Below are positions 19,086 to 28,466 of a DNA stretch of 64,000 bases, piece after piece (the stretch's first letter is position 1; the number at the start of each line of letters is the position of its first letter). The DNA is from Alphaproteobacteria bacterium (lineage in GTDB: Bacteria; Pseudomonadota; Alphaproteobacteria; Rhizobiales; Xanthobacteraceae). The notes beneath the pieces were generated by a model that was not told where the DNA came from, ran no database searches, and saw only the letters and a list, made by a program, of their open reading frames with translations. The stretch spans positions 1 to 64,000 of the forward strand of contig VBAH01000007.1 in assembly GCA_005884685.1 (NCBI GenBank). Reading direction: 5' to 3'. The position numbers and the translations under genes were made by a program.

Positions 19086-19838
19086 ATGCGCCTGTTTGCA
19101 ACGGTCGGGGCTGCGGTACTTTCTCTTGTGGCAGGCGCCGCCGTTGCGGCGGACCTTCCGGCCAAGATTTACACCAAGGCACCGCCCTTGGCGCCGATTT
19201 ACGACTGGAGCGGCTTCTACATCGGTCTCAACGCCGGCGCCGCATCGAGCCACAAATGTTGGACCATTTTCAGCAATGCCGGCCTCGCGGTCGCCCCCGC
19301 TGCGGAAGGTTGTCACGACGCGACGGGCGGCCTCGCCGGCGGTCAACTCGGCTACCGCTGGCAATTCGCCAGCTGGGTGTTCGGCCTCGAAGCGCAGGGC
19401 GATTGGGCCGGCCTGAAAGGATCGAACGCGAACCAGGCGGTGCTGATCCCCGCCACCAACGCGACGAGGATCGACGCCATCGGCCTGTTCACCGGCCACA
19501 TCGGTTATGCCTGGAATAACGTGCTCTGGTACGTGAAGGGCGGTGCCGCGGTCACCAACGACAGGTACTCAACCTTCTTCACGGCCACCAATGTCACGTA
19601 TAACGAGGCGCGCGAAAGCCGCTGGGGCGGTGTCGTGGGCACGGGCATCGAGTTCGGCTTTGCGCCGAATTGGTCCGTTGCGCTCGAATACGATCACCTG
19701 TTCATGGGCAGCAAAGACGTCACGTTTCCGGTGTCGGCCCTTGCGGTCACGCGCAGCGATCACATCAGGCAGGACGTGGACATGGGAACGGTTCGCGTGA
19801 ACTACCGCTTTGGCGGTCCTGTCCTCGCGAAGTACTGA
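19086..19838 (+). CDS. Outer-membrane beta-barrel porin-like protein (Omp25/31 type)
   Basis: A 250-residue outer-membrane protein: signal peptide of about 22 residues (MRLFATVGAAVLSLVAGAAVAA, cleaved before DLPAK), the family hallmark YDWSGFYIGLNAG just after it, alternating hydrophobic strands, and a C-terminal strand GTVRVNYRFGGPV. This matches the OmpA-like barrel family of Rhizobiales surface antigens. The start at 19086 is chosen over 19050 because the extra 12 residues would spoil the signal peptide. It is enclosed by two copies of a 61-bp repeat, the right one starting 22 bp after the stop and possibly acting as terminator. Confidence 0.85.
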   Translation: MRLFATVGAAVLSLVAGAAVAADLPAKIYTKAPPLAPIYDWSGFYIGLNAGAASSHKCWTIFSNAGLAVAPAAEGCHDATGGLAGGQLGYRWQFASWVFGLEAQGDWAGLKGSNANQAVLIPATNATRIDAIGLFTGHIGYAWNNVLWYVKGGAAVTNDRYSTFFTATNVTYNEARESRWGGVVGTGIEFGFAPNWSVALEYDHLFMGSKDVTFPVSALAVTRSDHIRQDVDMGTVRVNYRFGGPVLAKY

Positions 19839-19860
19839 GCTCCGGACCGACAAGGGCGTA

Positions 19861-19921
19861 CGGCGCAATGCGCGCTCGCCCCCGCCTTCGCGGGGGCATG
19901 CTTATTGCGCCCTACGGGCTG
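19861..19921. repeat. 61-bp repeat, right copy; likely terminator hairpin
   Basis: Second copy of the element at 18897-18957, 22 bp after the porin stop codon. The strong GC hairpin followed by a short TTATT could stop transcription. Confidence 0.75.
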
Positions 19922-20001
19922 ATCTGACGTGCCCATCAGCAGAGCGCAGCTTCGCATCCGCACCGATCGGCGCTATGACGGAACCTGAACGGAGCCGCGT
20001 C

Positions 20002-20700
20002 ATGGATTTTCGCGATCGTCATGTGGTGATCACGGGCGGTACCGGCGCGCTCGGCGTTGCGGTGGTGGGCGCGTTGCTCGAAGCGGGCGCGGTTTGCCAC
20101 GTGCCCTATCGCAGCGAAGACGAGGCGGCGCGTTTTCCGCATCGCGGGAACGGACAAGTCTCGCTCGCGGCGCTCGGCGATCTGGCCGACGAGGCGGCGG
20201 TGAACAAATATTACGACGGCATCGCGAAGCTCTGGGCCTCGATCCACATTGCGGGCGGGTTCGCATTCGCACCGATCGGCGACAGCGACAAGTCGCTGTT
20301 GATGGGGCAGATCGAGAGCAATCTGGTGTCGGCCTATCTCTGCTGTCGCGCGGCGGTCGCGGCCTTCCGTCGCGCCGGCGGCGGGCGCATCGTCAACGTC
20401 GCGGCGCGCCCCGCCCTCGAGCCGCGCAACGGCGCAAGCATGACGGCCTACACGGCCGCCAAGGCCGGTGTTGCGGCGCTGACGCAGGCGCTCGGCGAGG
20501 AGGTCGCCAAAGACGGCATCCTGGTGAACGCGGTCGCGCCCTCGATCATGGACACGCCGGCGAACCGCAGGTCGATGCCGAAGGCGGACTACGCCGCCTG
20601 GCCGAAAGTCGAGGAGGTCGCGGCGACGATCCTGTTCCTGGCGTCGCCCGAGAATGCCGTGACGCGCAGTGCCGTCGTGCCGGTGTACGGGACGTCGTAG
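20002..20700 (+). CDS. SDR-family oxidoreductase
   Basis: A 232-residue short-chain dehydrogenase/reductase. The cofactor motif TGGTGALG is at 12-19 and the catalytic YxxxK is YTAAK. In the strand before it, where classical SDRs have the active-site serine (NxSS), this protein reads NVAARPAL, so the serine appears to be alanine, although the alignment has a small insertion here. The C terminus (ILFLASPENAVTRSAVVPVYG) is normal. ATG at 20002 starts directly at MDFRDRHVVITGG; longer upstream extensions have no similarity. Substrate unknown. Confidence 0.82.
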   Translation: MDFRDRHVVITGGTGALGVAVVGALLEAGAVCHVPYRSEDEAARFPHRGNGQVSLAALGDLADEAAVNKYYDGIAKLWASIHIAGGFAFAPIGDSDKSLLMGQIESNLVSAYLCCRAAVAAFRRAGGGRIVNVAARPALEPRNGASMTAYTAAKAGVAALTQALGEEVAKDGILVNAVAPSIMDTPANRRSMPKADYAAWPKVEEVAATILFLASPENAVTRSAVVPVYGTS

Positions 20701-20729
20701 CCGCTCCCCTCACGGGCCGCCAAAGCCAC

Positions 20730-23700
20730 TTAGGTAAACAAACAGTCCTGCGCGCCGATGTGGCCTGCGCCCACGACGACGAACAGCTTGTCGGCGCCGA
20801 AGAAGACGTCGGTCACGCCGTCGTGCGTGACGGTGGTGAGATCGCTGAAATCGTGAATGCCGGCGGCCTCATGGAATTCGAGCATGTCGATGCCGTCCTG
20901 CCAGTCGTTGACCGTGTCGGTGCCGCCGTTCTGCGTCCACACGAAGGTGTCGGCGCCGGTGCCGCCGAACAGCGAGTCATTGCCCACTGCGCCGGTCAGG
21001 CGGTCATTGCCGCTTCCACCCGAGAGCACGTCGGCGCCCGCGCCGCCGGTCACCGTGTCGGCGCCGCCGCCCGCGTATACCTTGACGCTCGCCGCCGCCG
21101 CCGAGGCATCGATGATATCGTTGCCGCCGACATCGTCCTGCACGAACTCGACGTTGCTCGCCGCCATGTCGAGGGTGAGGCCGTTGCCGCCCTCGATGTA
21201 GACCGCGTCGAACCCGCTCCCGCCGTCGATCAACGTATCGTCGCTGTCGACATAGAGGCGGTCGTTCCCGGCGCCGCCCGACAGGCTGTCGGCGCCCGCT
21301 TCGCCGACGAGCGCATCGTCGCCGTCGCCGCCGGCGATCGCATCGTTGCCGCTGCCGGCGAAGATCAGGTCGTTGCCCGCGCCGCCGATCAGTGTGTCGT
21401 CGCCCCCGCCGCCGTAGATCTCGAGATTGACGCCGACACCGGAGCCGTCGATCGTGTCGTCGCCGCCGGCGAAGTCGGTCACCCATTCGAGGTGCGTCGC
21501 CGCCAAGTTGAGATGCACGCCGGTGCCGGTCGCGATGTAGGCCGCATCGAAGCCGCTGCCGCCATCGATGAAAGTATCGTCACTGTCGATGTAGAGCCGG
21601 TCGTTGCCGGCGCCGCCCGAGAGGCTGTCGGCGCCGAGGTCGCCGACCAGCAGATCGTTGCCGTCATTGCCGATGAGCGTGTCGTCGCCGACGCCGCCCC
21701 ACAGGTTGTCGTTGCCCGCGCCGCCGGTGATCTGGTCGTTGCCGCCGCTGCCGTAGACTTCGACCGCGGTCGCGCCGCTTGCCGCCGTATAAACGTCGTC
21801 GCCGAAGCCGGAGACGACGTACTCGATGCCGGTGGCGACGAGATCGAGATTGAAGCCGTAGTCGTTGATCGCCTGCAGCACATCGAAGCCGGCGCCGCCG
21901 TCGAGCGTATCGGCCGCCTCGCCGTAGAGCGTGTCGTTGCCGGCGCCGCCCGAGAGCGCGTCATGCTCCTGGGTGAAGAGATGCTCGAGCGTGTTGGCGA
22001 CCAGGACGTCGTTGCCGTCTCCGCCGCTCAGGGTGTCGCTCCCGTCGCCGGCGAAGAACGTCTCGTTGCCCGCGCCGCCCACCATCACGTTGTCGAGCGC
22101 ATTGCCGTAGCCGTAATGCGTTGCATGGTCGGTCCACGGGTCGTCGCTCGCCGCCGTTTCACCCGTGGTGCCGCTCGTGAAGCCCCCAATTCCGCTGGCC
22201 GAGCCGAAGGTGAGATTGTGCGCACCGCCCATCAGCGCCACGGCTTCCACGTTTGCAGGCGGCGCGTAGTCGACCCATGTATAGATGACGTCGTTGCCTC
22301 CATCGGTATTTTCGACGACCACATCGCCCACGCTATCGACATAGTAGGCGTCGTCGCCGGCGCCGCCCGCCATCGTATCGTTGCCGCCACGCCCGTCGAG
22401 AACGTTGTTGCCGGAATTGCCGATCAGCGTGTTGTCGGCATCGTTGCCGGTGGCATGGATATTGCCGGCGCCCTCGGCGAGAACCAGCGCCTCGACATTG
22501 GCCGGCAGCACGTAGTCGATCCAGGCCTTGACGACGTCGCGGCCTTCGGCCGCATTCTCGATCACGACATCGCCGGGATTGTCCACGTCATAGACGTCGT
22601 CGCCCCCATGGCCGATCAACGTATCCGCGCCTGCGCCGCCGGAGAGCAGATTGGCGGCCGAATTTCCCAGGAGTGTGTCGTTGCCGCTGCCGCCGATCAC
22701 GTTCTCGATGTTGACCAGCTGGTCGGTGCCGATGTCGGGCCCGGTCGCCTGGTTTACGCTGGCCGACAGATCGACCGTGATCGCGTGCGTGGCCGACGCG
22801 TAATCGACCGTGTCGGTTCCTGCCCCGCCGTCGATGATGTTGTTGTTGATGTTGCCGATGATGACATTGTCGAGATCATTGCCCGTGCCGTCGATCGCCC
22901 CGGCATTCGCATCGAGGATCAGGATCTCGGTGTTGGCGGCGAGCGCATAACTGATCGCGGCATGCACCGTGTCGATGCCGTCATTGCCGTGCTCGATCAC
23001 CATGTCGCCGGCATTGTCGACGAAGTAGGTGTCGTTCCCTGCCCCGCCGCTGAGAGCGTCGGCACCGGCGCCGCCATCGATGACGTTGTCGCTCGAATTG
23101 CCCGTGATGGTGTTGTTCTGGCTGTTGCCGGTGCCGTTGATGAGCCCGGCCCCCTCCACCAGCGTCAACGCTTCGACGTTCGCGCCCAGCGTATAGCTGG
23201 CAAGCGCCAAGACGGTGTCGAGGCCAGCGCCCAAATGCTCGACCACCGTGTCGGCGGAGTTGGCGACATAGTAGATGTCGTTCCCGGCCCCGCCGGCATA
23301 ATTGTGGGGGCCGTGCGCCGCGCCGGCGGCCACGAGATCATGCAGATCCATCGCCGCGATGGTGAAGGTGCGGTCCAGGACATTGCCGTCAGAGTCGGTG
23401 ACTCGGATCGTGAGATCGAATGACTGCGGTCCGGTTACGTCGCTCGCCAGTACCAGATTGCTTCCCTCGATCGCGAACGGGCCGCCATCGCCGAGCAAAG
23501 AGTAGGAAAACGACGCGCCGAGATTCCCGCCGATCAGCGTCAGCGATCCGACGACCGTACCGGCGTGGCCGTACGATGCGACATCGCGGTTCGAAAGGAT
23601 GAGGTCGCTCGGAGCACTGATGGGCGCGAAGACAAAGCTCGCCGCGCCGAGTTTGTCACGGCTTGTCTCCTCCAAGGTCAGCGTGTCGCCGCCCTCGAAG

Positions 23701-25730
23701 GCAATGACCGTGTCGGCGCCCACCTGCATGGCGCAGGCGAGCAAACCGGCGAATGTTGCGATACGCGCGCCGCTGAGATCGACGGTATCGCCCTCACCTG
23801 TCGAGAAATCGGCGATCCGGTCCGCACCGTCGCCGCACACGTAAACGAACACGTCGGCGCCGCGGCCGCCGGTCAGCGTGTCGGCGCCTGCTTGTCCGTC
23901 CAGCGTATCGTTTCCGGCGCCGCCCGACAGGATATTGTCCGACGCGTTGCCGATGAGCACGTCATTGCCGTCGCCGCCATAGGCGTTCTCGATCACGGTG
24001 CCGGCCGCGCCGACGACCTGGCGACCCGCGATCGTCAGCGTCGCGCCCGGCGTGAGGTCGAGCACCATATCGGTTGTCACGGCAGCGGCGTTGATGGTGT
24101 CGTTGCCGGCCGCATCGGTGAGCGTGGTGCGGTCGCCCGACAACGTGGCGAAGTCATCGGTGTAGTAGTAGGTGTCGTTCTGCCCTTCGTCGTCGCCGTA
24201 GAAGTGCAGCGTGAACGAACCCATCGAGCCGGTTCCGCCGGTGCCCTCGTCGCTGACGATCAGCCTCCAGGTTCCGACCGGCGATTCACCCCAGTCGTGA
24301 TTGGTCGAGAAGGTGAAGTCGAGATTGTCACGGGGATTCTGCCCGCCCGTCGGCCGATCCACCAGGACGCTCTCGGTGCCGGTCGGGCTGATCAGCGTGA
24401 TGCGCAGATCGCCGATGAACGTGTGCAGCAGCGACACGTCGATCTCGACCCAGTCGATCGAGAAATCCTGATAGTCGCTTGATACGGTCGCGGTGTAGGC
24501 GTTCGGATGAAAATCGACGAGCGCGGTATTGCTTCCGACGGTCCCGGCGACGGAGATCGACTGCTCGTTCGCCGCCGTATGCGTCGTGCTCCAGGTCTCG
24601 GCGAGCCGCACTGCGGCATGGGCGTCGATAAGGCCGAAGCCGAAATCATGGCTGACGAGATTGCCGCCGCCGTTCCAGTTGGTGGCGCCGTTCTCCGACC
24701 AGCTTGCGGATGCCTGATCGATCTTGCGCGCCGACAGCGCCAGGATCTCCTGCACGTCGCGATAGCCGAGATCGGGGTTCGCCTCGAGCATCATTGCGAT
24801 GGCCCCGGAGACGACCGGCGCGGCGAATGAGGTGCCGTTGAGGAACGTGATGTCGTTGGCGAGATTGCCGTCGCCGTTGGTCGGGTTGGTGGTGGCGATC
24901 CACTGCCCCGGCGCTGCGACCAGGATGGAATCGCCCGGCCGGCTGAACGAGGCGATGTGACCGTCGGCATTCGAGGCGGCGACGGTCGTGATGAACCGGC
25001 TGTTGGTCAGGCTGTGATAATTGGTGTTGTCGCCGTCATAGGCGATCGAGTTGGCCACGTACTGGCGGTCGTTGCCGGCCGCGAAGACATAGCTGGTCCC
25101 CAGCCCGCCCCTGCCCTCGGTCACGCCCTCCAGGATCGCGTCACGGAATGGAATGGACGACGCGTCGCGGAAATTGTCGGCGAAAGCGCCATTATAGCCC
25201 CAGCTGTTGTTGGAGACGTCGACGTTCACCTGCCGGGCGAGCAGATTGGCCAGCTCGATGCCGGAGGAGCCGCCGAGGCCGAAGCGCGCGTAATAACCGA
25301 CGAGCGTCGCCTCCGGAGCGACGCCGACGATGCCGATGCCGTTGTTGCCGTCCGCGCCGACGACCCCGGCAACCCAGGTGCCGTGCGAGTCCGCCGCGTT
25401 GTCAGGCCGGATATCGCTGCTGCCCGCATCGCGCGGGTCGTAGCTCAGCGACAGGTCGAAGCGGCCGGCGAGATCGGCATTCGAAAGATCAAATCCGGTG
25501 TCGATCAGCCCAATGAGAACGCCGTGACCGGAGTATTCGGTCGAGATCTTGTCGACATTGGCGCCGTAATCGTTGGAACCGGCGGTCAGATAGCCGTCGA
25601 GGTACCACTGATACAGCCGGTAAGGACTGCTTGCCGCGGCGGGCGAGAAGTAGACCGCATTGGTCGCTTCCGTGGTTTCGTCGTCGAGCGCGGCCCCCGC
25701 CGCAAGCTCTCCGTTGTCGTAGGTCCCCAT
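20730..25730 (-). CDS. Giant RTX subtilase (S8 peptidase, P domain, calcium repeats)
   Basis: A 1666-residue secreted serine protease. The S8 catalytic domain occupies about residues 40-370 with D77 (LIDTGFD), H116 (DSHGTWVAG), oxyanion N220 (AAGND) and S301 (NGTSFAAP). A proprotein-convertase P domain follows (about 385-520), then the first RTX block (about 590-660), a cadherin-like segment (about 710-800), and a long series of calcium-binding nonapeptides (GGAGNDTLxG type) interspersed with recurring units, to about 1620. There is no Sec or Tat signal and no obvious propeptide; the C terminus is the kind of non-cleaved signal used by type I secretion. No type I exporter genes are in the window. 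RTX repeats would fold on calcium outside the cell. Confidence 0.92.
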   Translation of the reverse strand: MGTYDNGELAAGAALDDETTEATNAVYFSPAAASSPYRLYQWYLDGYLTAGSNDYGANVDKISTEYSGHGVLIGLIDTGFDLSNADLAGRFDLSLSYDPRDAGSSDIRPDNAADSHGTWVAGVVGADGNNGIGIVGVAPEATLVGYYARFGLGGSSGIELANLLARQVNVDVSNNSWGYNGAFADNFRDASSIPFRDAILEGVTEGRGGLGTSYVFAAGNDRQYVANSIAYDGDNTNYHSLTNSRFITTVAASNADGHIASFSRPGDSILVAAPGQWIATTNPTNGDGNLANDITFLNGTSFAAPVVSGAIAMMLEANPDLGYRDVQEILALSARKIDQASASWSENGATNWNGGGNLVSHDFGFGLIDAHAAVRLAETWSTTHTAANEQSISVAGTVGSNTALVDFHPNAYTATVSSDYQDFSIDWVEIDVSLLHTFIGDLRITLISPTGTESVLVDRPTGGQNPRDNLDFTFSTNHDWGESPVGTWRLIVSDEGTGGTGSMGSFTLHFYGDDEGQNDTYYYTDDFATLSGDRTTLTDAAGNDTINAAAVTTDMVLDLTPGATLTIAGRQVVGAAGTVIENAYGGDGNDVLIGNASDNILSGGAGNDTLDGQAGADTLTGGRGADVFVYVCGDGADRIADFSTGEGDTVDLSGARIATFAGLLACAMQVGADTVIAFEGGDTLTLEETSRDKLGAASFVFAPISAPSDLILSNRDVASYGHAGTVVGSLTLIGGNLGASFSYSLLGDGGPFAIEGSNLVLASDVTGPQSFDLTIRVTDSDGNVLDRTFTIAAMDLHDLVAAGAAHGPHNYAGGAGNDIYYVANSADTVVEHLGAGLDTVLALASYTLGANVEALTLVEGAGLINGTGNSQNNTITGNSSDNVIDGGAGADALSGGAGNDTYFVDNAGDMVIEHGNDGIDTVHAAISYALAANTEILILDANAGAIDGTGNDLDNVIIGNINNNIIDGGAGTDTVDYASATHAITVDLSASVNQATGPDIGTDQLVNIENVIGGSGNDTLLGNSAANLLSGGAGADTLIGHGGDDVYDVDNPGDVVIENAAEGRDVVKAWIDYVLPANVEALVLAEGAGNIHATGNDADNTLIGNSGNNVLDGRGGNDTMAGGAGDDAYYVDSVGDVVVENTDGGNDVIYTWVDYAPPANVEAVALMGGAHNLTFGSASGIGGFTSGTTGETAASDDPWTDHATHYGYGNALDNVMVGGAGNETFFAGDGSDTLSGGDGNDVLVANTLEHLFTQEHDALSGGAGNDTLYGEAADTLDGGAGFDVLQAINDYGFNLDLVATGIEYVVSGFGDDVYTAASGATAVEVYGSGGNDQITGGAGNDNLWGGVGDDTLIGNDGNDLLVGDLGADSLSGGAGNDRLYIDSDDTFIDGGSGFDAAYIATGTGVHLNLAATHLEWVTDFAGGDDTIDGSGVGVNLEIYGGGGDDTLIGGAGNDLIFAGSGNDAIAGGDGDDALVGEAGADSLSGGAGNDRLYVDSDDTLIDGGSGFDAVYIEGGNGLTLDMAASNVEFVQDDVGGNDIIDASAAAASVKVYAGGGADTVTGGAGADVLSGGSGNDRLTGAVGNDSLFGGTGADTFVWTQNGGTDTVNDWQDGIDMLEFHEAAGIHDFSDLTTVTHDGVTDVFFGADKLFVVVGAGHIGAQDCLFT

Positions 25731-26285
25731 CGCACGCCGTCTCCCCCAGTAGAGACGGACGATGCCAAAGGTGAATTGAGATCAATTCTTTGGAATACTC
25801 GGTAATTTAGCAAGGGCATTAAGGTGCTGTATGCCATAGGCGGCCACATCATTGTTGCCAAGCTTGGTTAATACTCAATACATTACTTACCAAATGTCCC
25901 CCCTGCTAACTCGACCTTTACCCTGCCACTTGGGAACAAGCGGGGATTCGCTGACGCATAGGCGCTGCGCGACGCTCGGGGTTTCATTGAACGGGGCTTC
26001 TGCAGCGTTTGCTTGAGCGCGACCGGGCGACGGAAGGGCCTTGGCGGGTTAACGTCCGCGCACAACTCTTTACTCTTATAGGTTGCGTGTGAGATGCAGA
26101 ACGCGCAATTGCGACGTGGTAAGTAATGTGTAAGAAGGCGCCTCACGCGGGAAGGCGCCTGTGGCGGTACGGACCAAGCCCTTTCGGCTGCTTCCTGAAG
26201 TCCGCTCCGGGGTGCTCATGCGGCTTCGTCTCGATCATCAATCCATCGGCGCGTCCTTGCGCCGGCACTGGCTTGGCGGGCGCAC
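25731..26285. promoter_or_regulatory. 555-bp AT-richer divergent control region
   Basis: Between the divergently transcribed subtilase and the glycan-type operon. It is clearly richer in A and T than its surroundings, especially 25760-25900, and I see no convincing gene. It carries the 13-bp inverted repeat described separately and a double palindrome AGGCGCCT at 26136-26143 and 26153-26160. Promoters and operators of both large transcription units are expected here. Confidence 0.6.
25880..26129. repeat. Widely spaced 13-bp perfect inverted repeat
   Basis: ACATTACTTACCA at 25880-25892 and its exact complement TGGTAAGTAATGT at 26117-26129, 224 bp apart, in the control region between the subtilase and the glycosyltransferase operon. 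Each arm is AT-rich relative to the genome. They could be paired operator sites allowing DNA looping, or ends of a lost mobile element; no target duplication is visible. Confidence 0.55.
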
Positions 26286-28466
26286 GTGTTGACCCTGCCG
26301 ATCGAACGCCGCGCCATGGGGAGCTTGCTGCCGGCCGGGCTTACCCGGCGCGCCGGCGCCCTGCTGCGGCTGAGTCGACCTGCCGCTGACCGACAGCGCG
26401 GTCCGAGCGTCACCCCTGCCGGACTTGCCGTCTGGCTCGCGCAGAGCCCGCACAGTCACGTGGCATTCGATGTCTTCGATACGCTGGTGGAACGCACCGT
26501 CGCACCCGAGCACGTGAAGCTGCTCGCAGCCGACCGCCTCTGCCGCCTGCTCGGCTGGAGCGCGATCGACGGGCCGGCTCTTTTCCGCGCGCGTCAGGAA
26601 GCCGAAAGCAATCTTTGTCGGCGCACCTTCGGCAAATGCGGCGAGCTGGAATTCCGGTTTTCCGAGCTTGCGGATGAACTGATCGCAACGCTCGCTGCGC
26701 AGGGTCTGGCGCTCGCGCGCGACGACCAGGACCGCATGCGCGCGCTGATGCTCGATTGCGAACAGGCGGTCGAGCGCTCCGTCCTGCGCCCAATCGATGC
26801 CGCAATCGCCGCGCTTTCCTGCGCGCGCAAGCGCGGCAAGAAGATCGTGCTGGTCAGCGACTTCTATTTGCCCAAGCCGTCCTTGATCGAGCTGCTTGCG
26901 CCCTTTGTCACTCTGGCACCGTCCGAGACACTGTTCGTCTCGAGCGACCTGATGGCGAGCAAGCGCAGCGGCCGCCTCTATCCGGCGCTGTGCGCCGCAC
27001 TCGGCATCTCCCCGCCCGATTTGCTGATGGTCGGAGACAACCCGCACTCCGACTATGCGCAGGCGCGCGCGAGCGGGATCGATGCCGTGCTGCTGCATCA
27101 GCCGGAACGCGTCGCGTTCTATGATTCTCCCGCCGCGAGCGCGCTCGACAGCCGCGCAGCGCAGGCGGCAATGCGCCACGTCCTGGAGCGCGCGCCGCGT
27201 GCTCCCAGCCGTAATCTGCGCGCCGTCGTGCCGTCTTTGTATCTGTTTGCTGCGCGGCTCTACGCAGGCGCGCGCCAGGCCGGGCATCGCGACCTGTTCT
27301 TTCTGGCGCGCGAAGGCGAGCCGCTGCGCGCCATGTTCGAGATCTACCAAGACTCGCTCGGCTGTCGCGATGCGGAGCGGATCCGAACGCACGACCTGCG
27401 CGTGTCGCGGCGTTCCTGCTATGCGCCCTCGCTGCGCGCGCTCGACGAAGAAAGCTTCCACGGCCTGTTTCGCTACTACCGTCGCATGAGCGTGCGGGAT
27501 TTCCTGCAAAGCCTGGGGCTGGCACCGGATCGCATCGCGCTGCTGAATGCCGAGATTGACGGCGATTTCGACGAGACGATCGAGAATTTTCCGGCGAGCA
27601 AGGCGCTTACCGACCTGCGCGGGTCAGCGCTGTTTCGCGCGAGCTACGAGGAGCATCGGCGCACGCAGCGCGCCAATCTGCTGGCCTATCTGGAAAGCTT
27701 CGGCGTTCCGCTCGCACGCGCGCCGCTGGTGCTGGTCGACATCGGCTGGAAGGGGTCGATCCAGGATTATCTGACGGCCGCGCTCGCCTCCAAATCCGAG
27801 GTCGCGGGCTATTACTTCGGGCTGCTCAACATCGGGCAGCCGCTCGCCAACAAGTGCGGCCTGATGTTCACGAACGTTCCGGCCGTCAGTCCGTTTTACC
27901 GGACCTACACCGAGAACCGCACGCTGTTTGAGCTGCTGTTGTGCACCGATCACGGCAGCGCGCTGCGCTACGACGCGCGGGCGGATGGCGGAATAGACGT
28001 CGTTCTCGACGACGACGCCGACGAGCTCGCCTACATCCGCAAGGAGCTCCTGCCGCTGCGCGACGACGTGCTCGCTGCGTTTCGCGCCTTCTGCGCGGTG
28101 GGTAACCGGTATTGCCTCACTGAAACCGACATCGCGGCGTTCGCGGCACAAACGCATGCCGAACTGGTCTTTCGCCCGTGGCGCGCGAATGCTCGAGCAC
28201 TGGCGGCAGCCCGCCATCGTGAAAACTTCGGCAGCTACGCGACCAGCCGATATTCGGCACGCGAGCACGTACCGCTGCGCGACAAGCTGCATTTCTGGCG
28301 CGGGCTGATGCGAAATCCACGTGCGGCGCTGGCGACGTCGTTCTGGCCCGCGCTTACCCTCTATCAGCACAGCAACACGCTGCTGACGCGCCTTTATGCG
28401 GCCGCGCGACGCCACCAGGATGATCGCGCGCGCAGGGCCTTGCGTCGCCCGGGAGGCGGCGCGTGA
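26286..28466 (+). CDS. HAD-like two-domain protein of glycosyltransferase locus (COG5610 type)
   Basis: A 726-residue protein. The N-terminal half is a HAD-superfamily domain: motif I FDVFDTLV with nucleophile D62, motif II LVSDFYLP, the motif III lysine in MASKRSGR, and motif IV LMVGDNPHSD. The second half (from about 345, LFFLAREGEP, then VLVDIGWKGSIQDYL near 497) is the partner domain typical of COG5610 proteins found in polysaccharide clusters; its activity is unknown to me. The GTG at 26286 is used; ATG at 26316 is possible. Its stop overlaps the start of the GT4 gene (GTGA), so the genes form an operon. Probably acts on a sugar phosphate or carrier. Confidence 0.75.
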   Translation: MLTLPIERRAMGSLLPAGLTRRAGALLRLSRPAADRQRGPSVTPAGLAVWLAQSPHSHVAFDVFDTLVERTVAPEHVKLLAADRLCRLLGWSAIDGPALFRARQEAESNLCRRTFGKCGELEFRFSELADELIATLAAQGLALARDDQDRMRALMLDCEQAVERSVLRPIDAAIAALSCARKRGKKIVLVSDFYLPKPSLIELLAPFVTLAPSETLFVSSDLMASKRSGRLYPALCAALGISPPDLLMVGDNPHSDYAQARASGIDAVLLHQPERVAFYDSPAASALDSRAAQAAMRHVLERAPRAPSRNLRAVVPSLYLFAARLYAGARQAGHRDLFFLAREGEPLRAMFEIYQDSLGCRDAERIRTHDLRVSRRSCYAPSLRALDEESFHGLFRYYRRMSVRDFLQSLGLAPDRIALLNAEIDGDFDETIENFPASKALTDLRGSALFRASYEEHRRTQRANLLAYLESFGVPLARAPLVLVDIGWKGSIQDYLTAALASKSEVAGYYFGLLNIGQPLANKCGLMFTNVPAVSPFYRTYTENRTLFELLLCTDHGSALRYDARADGGIDVVLDDDADELAYIRKELLPLRDDVLAAFRAFCAVGNRYCLTETDIAAFAAQTHAELVFRPWRANARALAAARHRENFGSYATSRYSAREHVPLRDKLHFWRGLMRNPRAALATSFWPALTLYQHSNTLLTRLYAAARRHQDDRARRALRRPGGGA

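Noticed and set aside
20094-23423. 1109-codon open frame on the plus strand opposite the RTX subtilase
   Set aside because: It mirrors the calcium-repeat DNA in another frame; composition is extreme (Val/Ala/Asp repeats) and the minus-strand protein has clear domains.
20900-24000. Periodic repeats that could look like a CRISPR or satellite array
   Set aside because: The periodicity is that of coding RTX nonapeptides and longer protein units in one frame; spacers and identical repeats are lacking.
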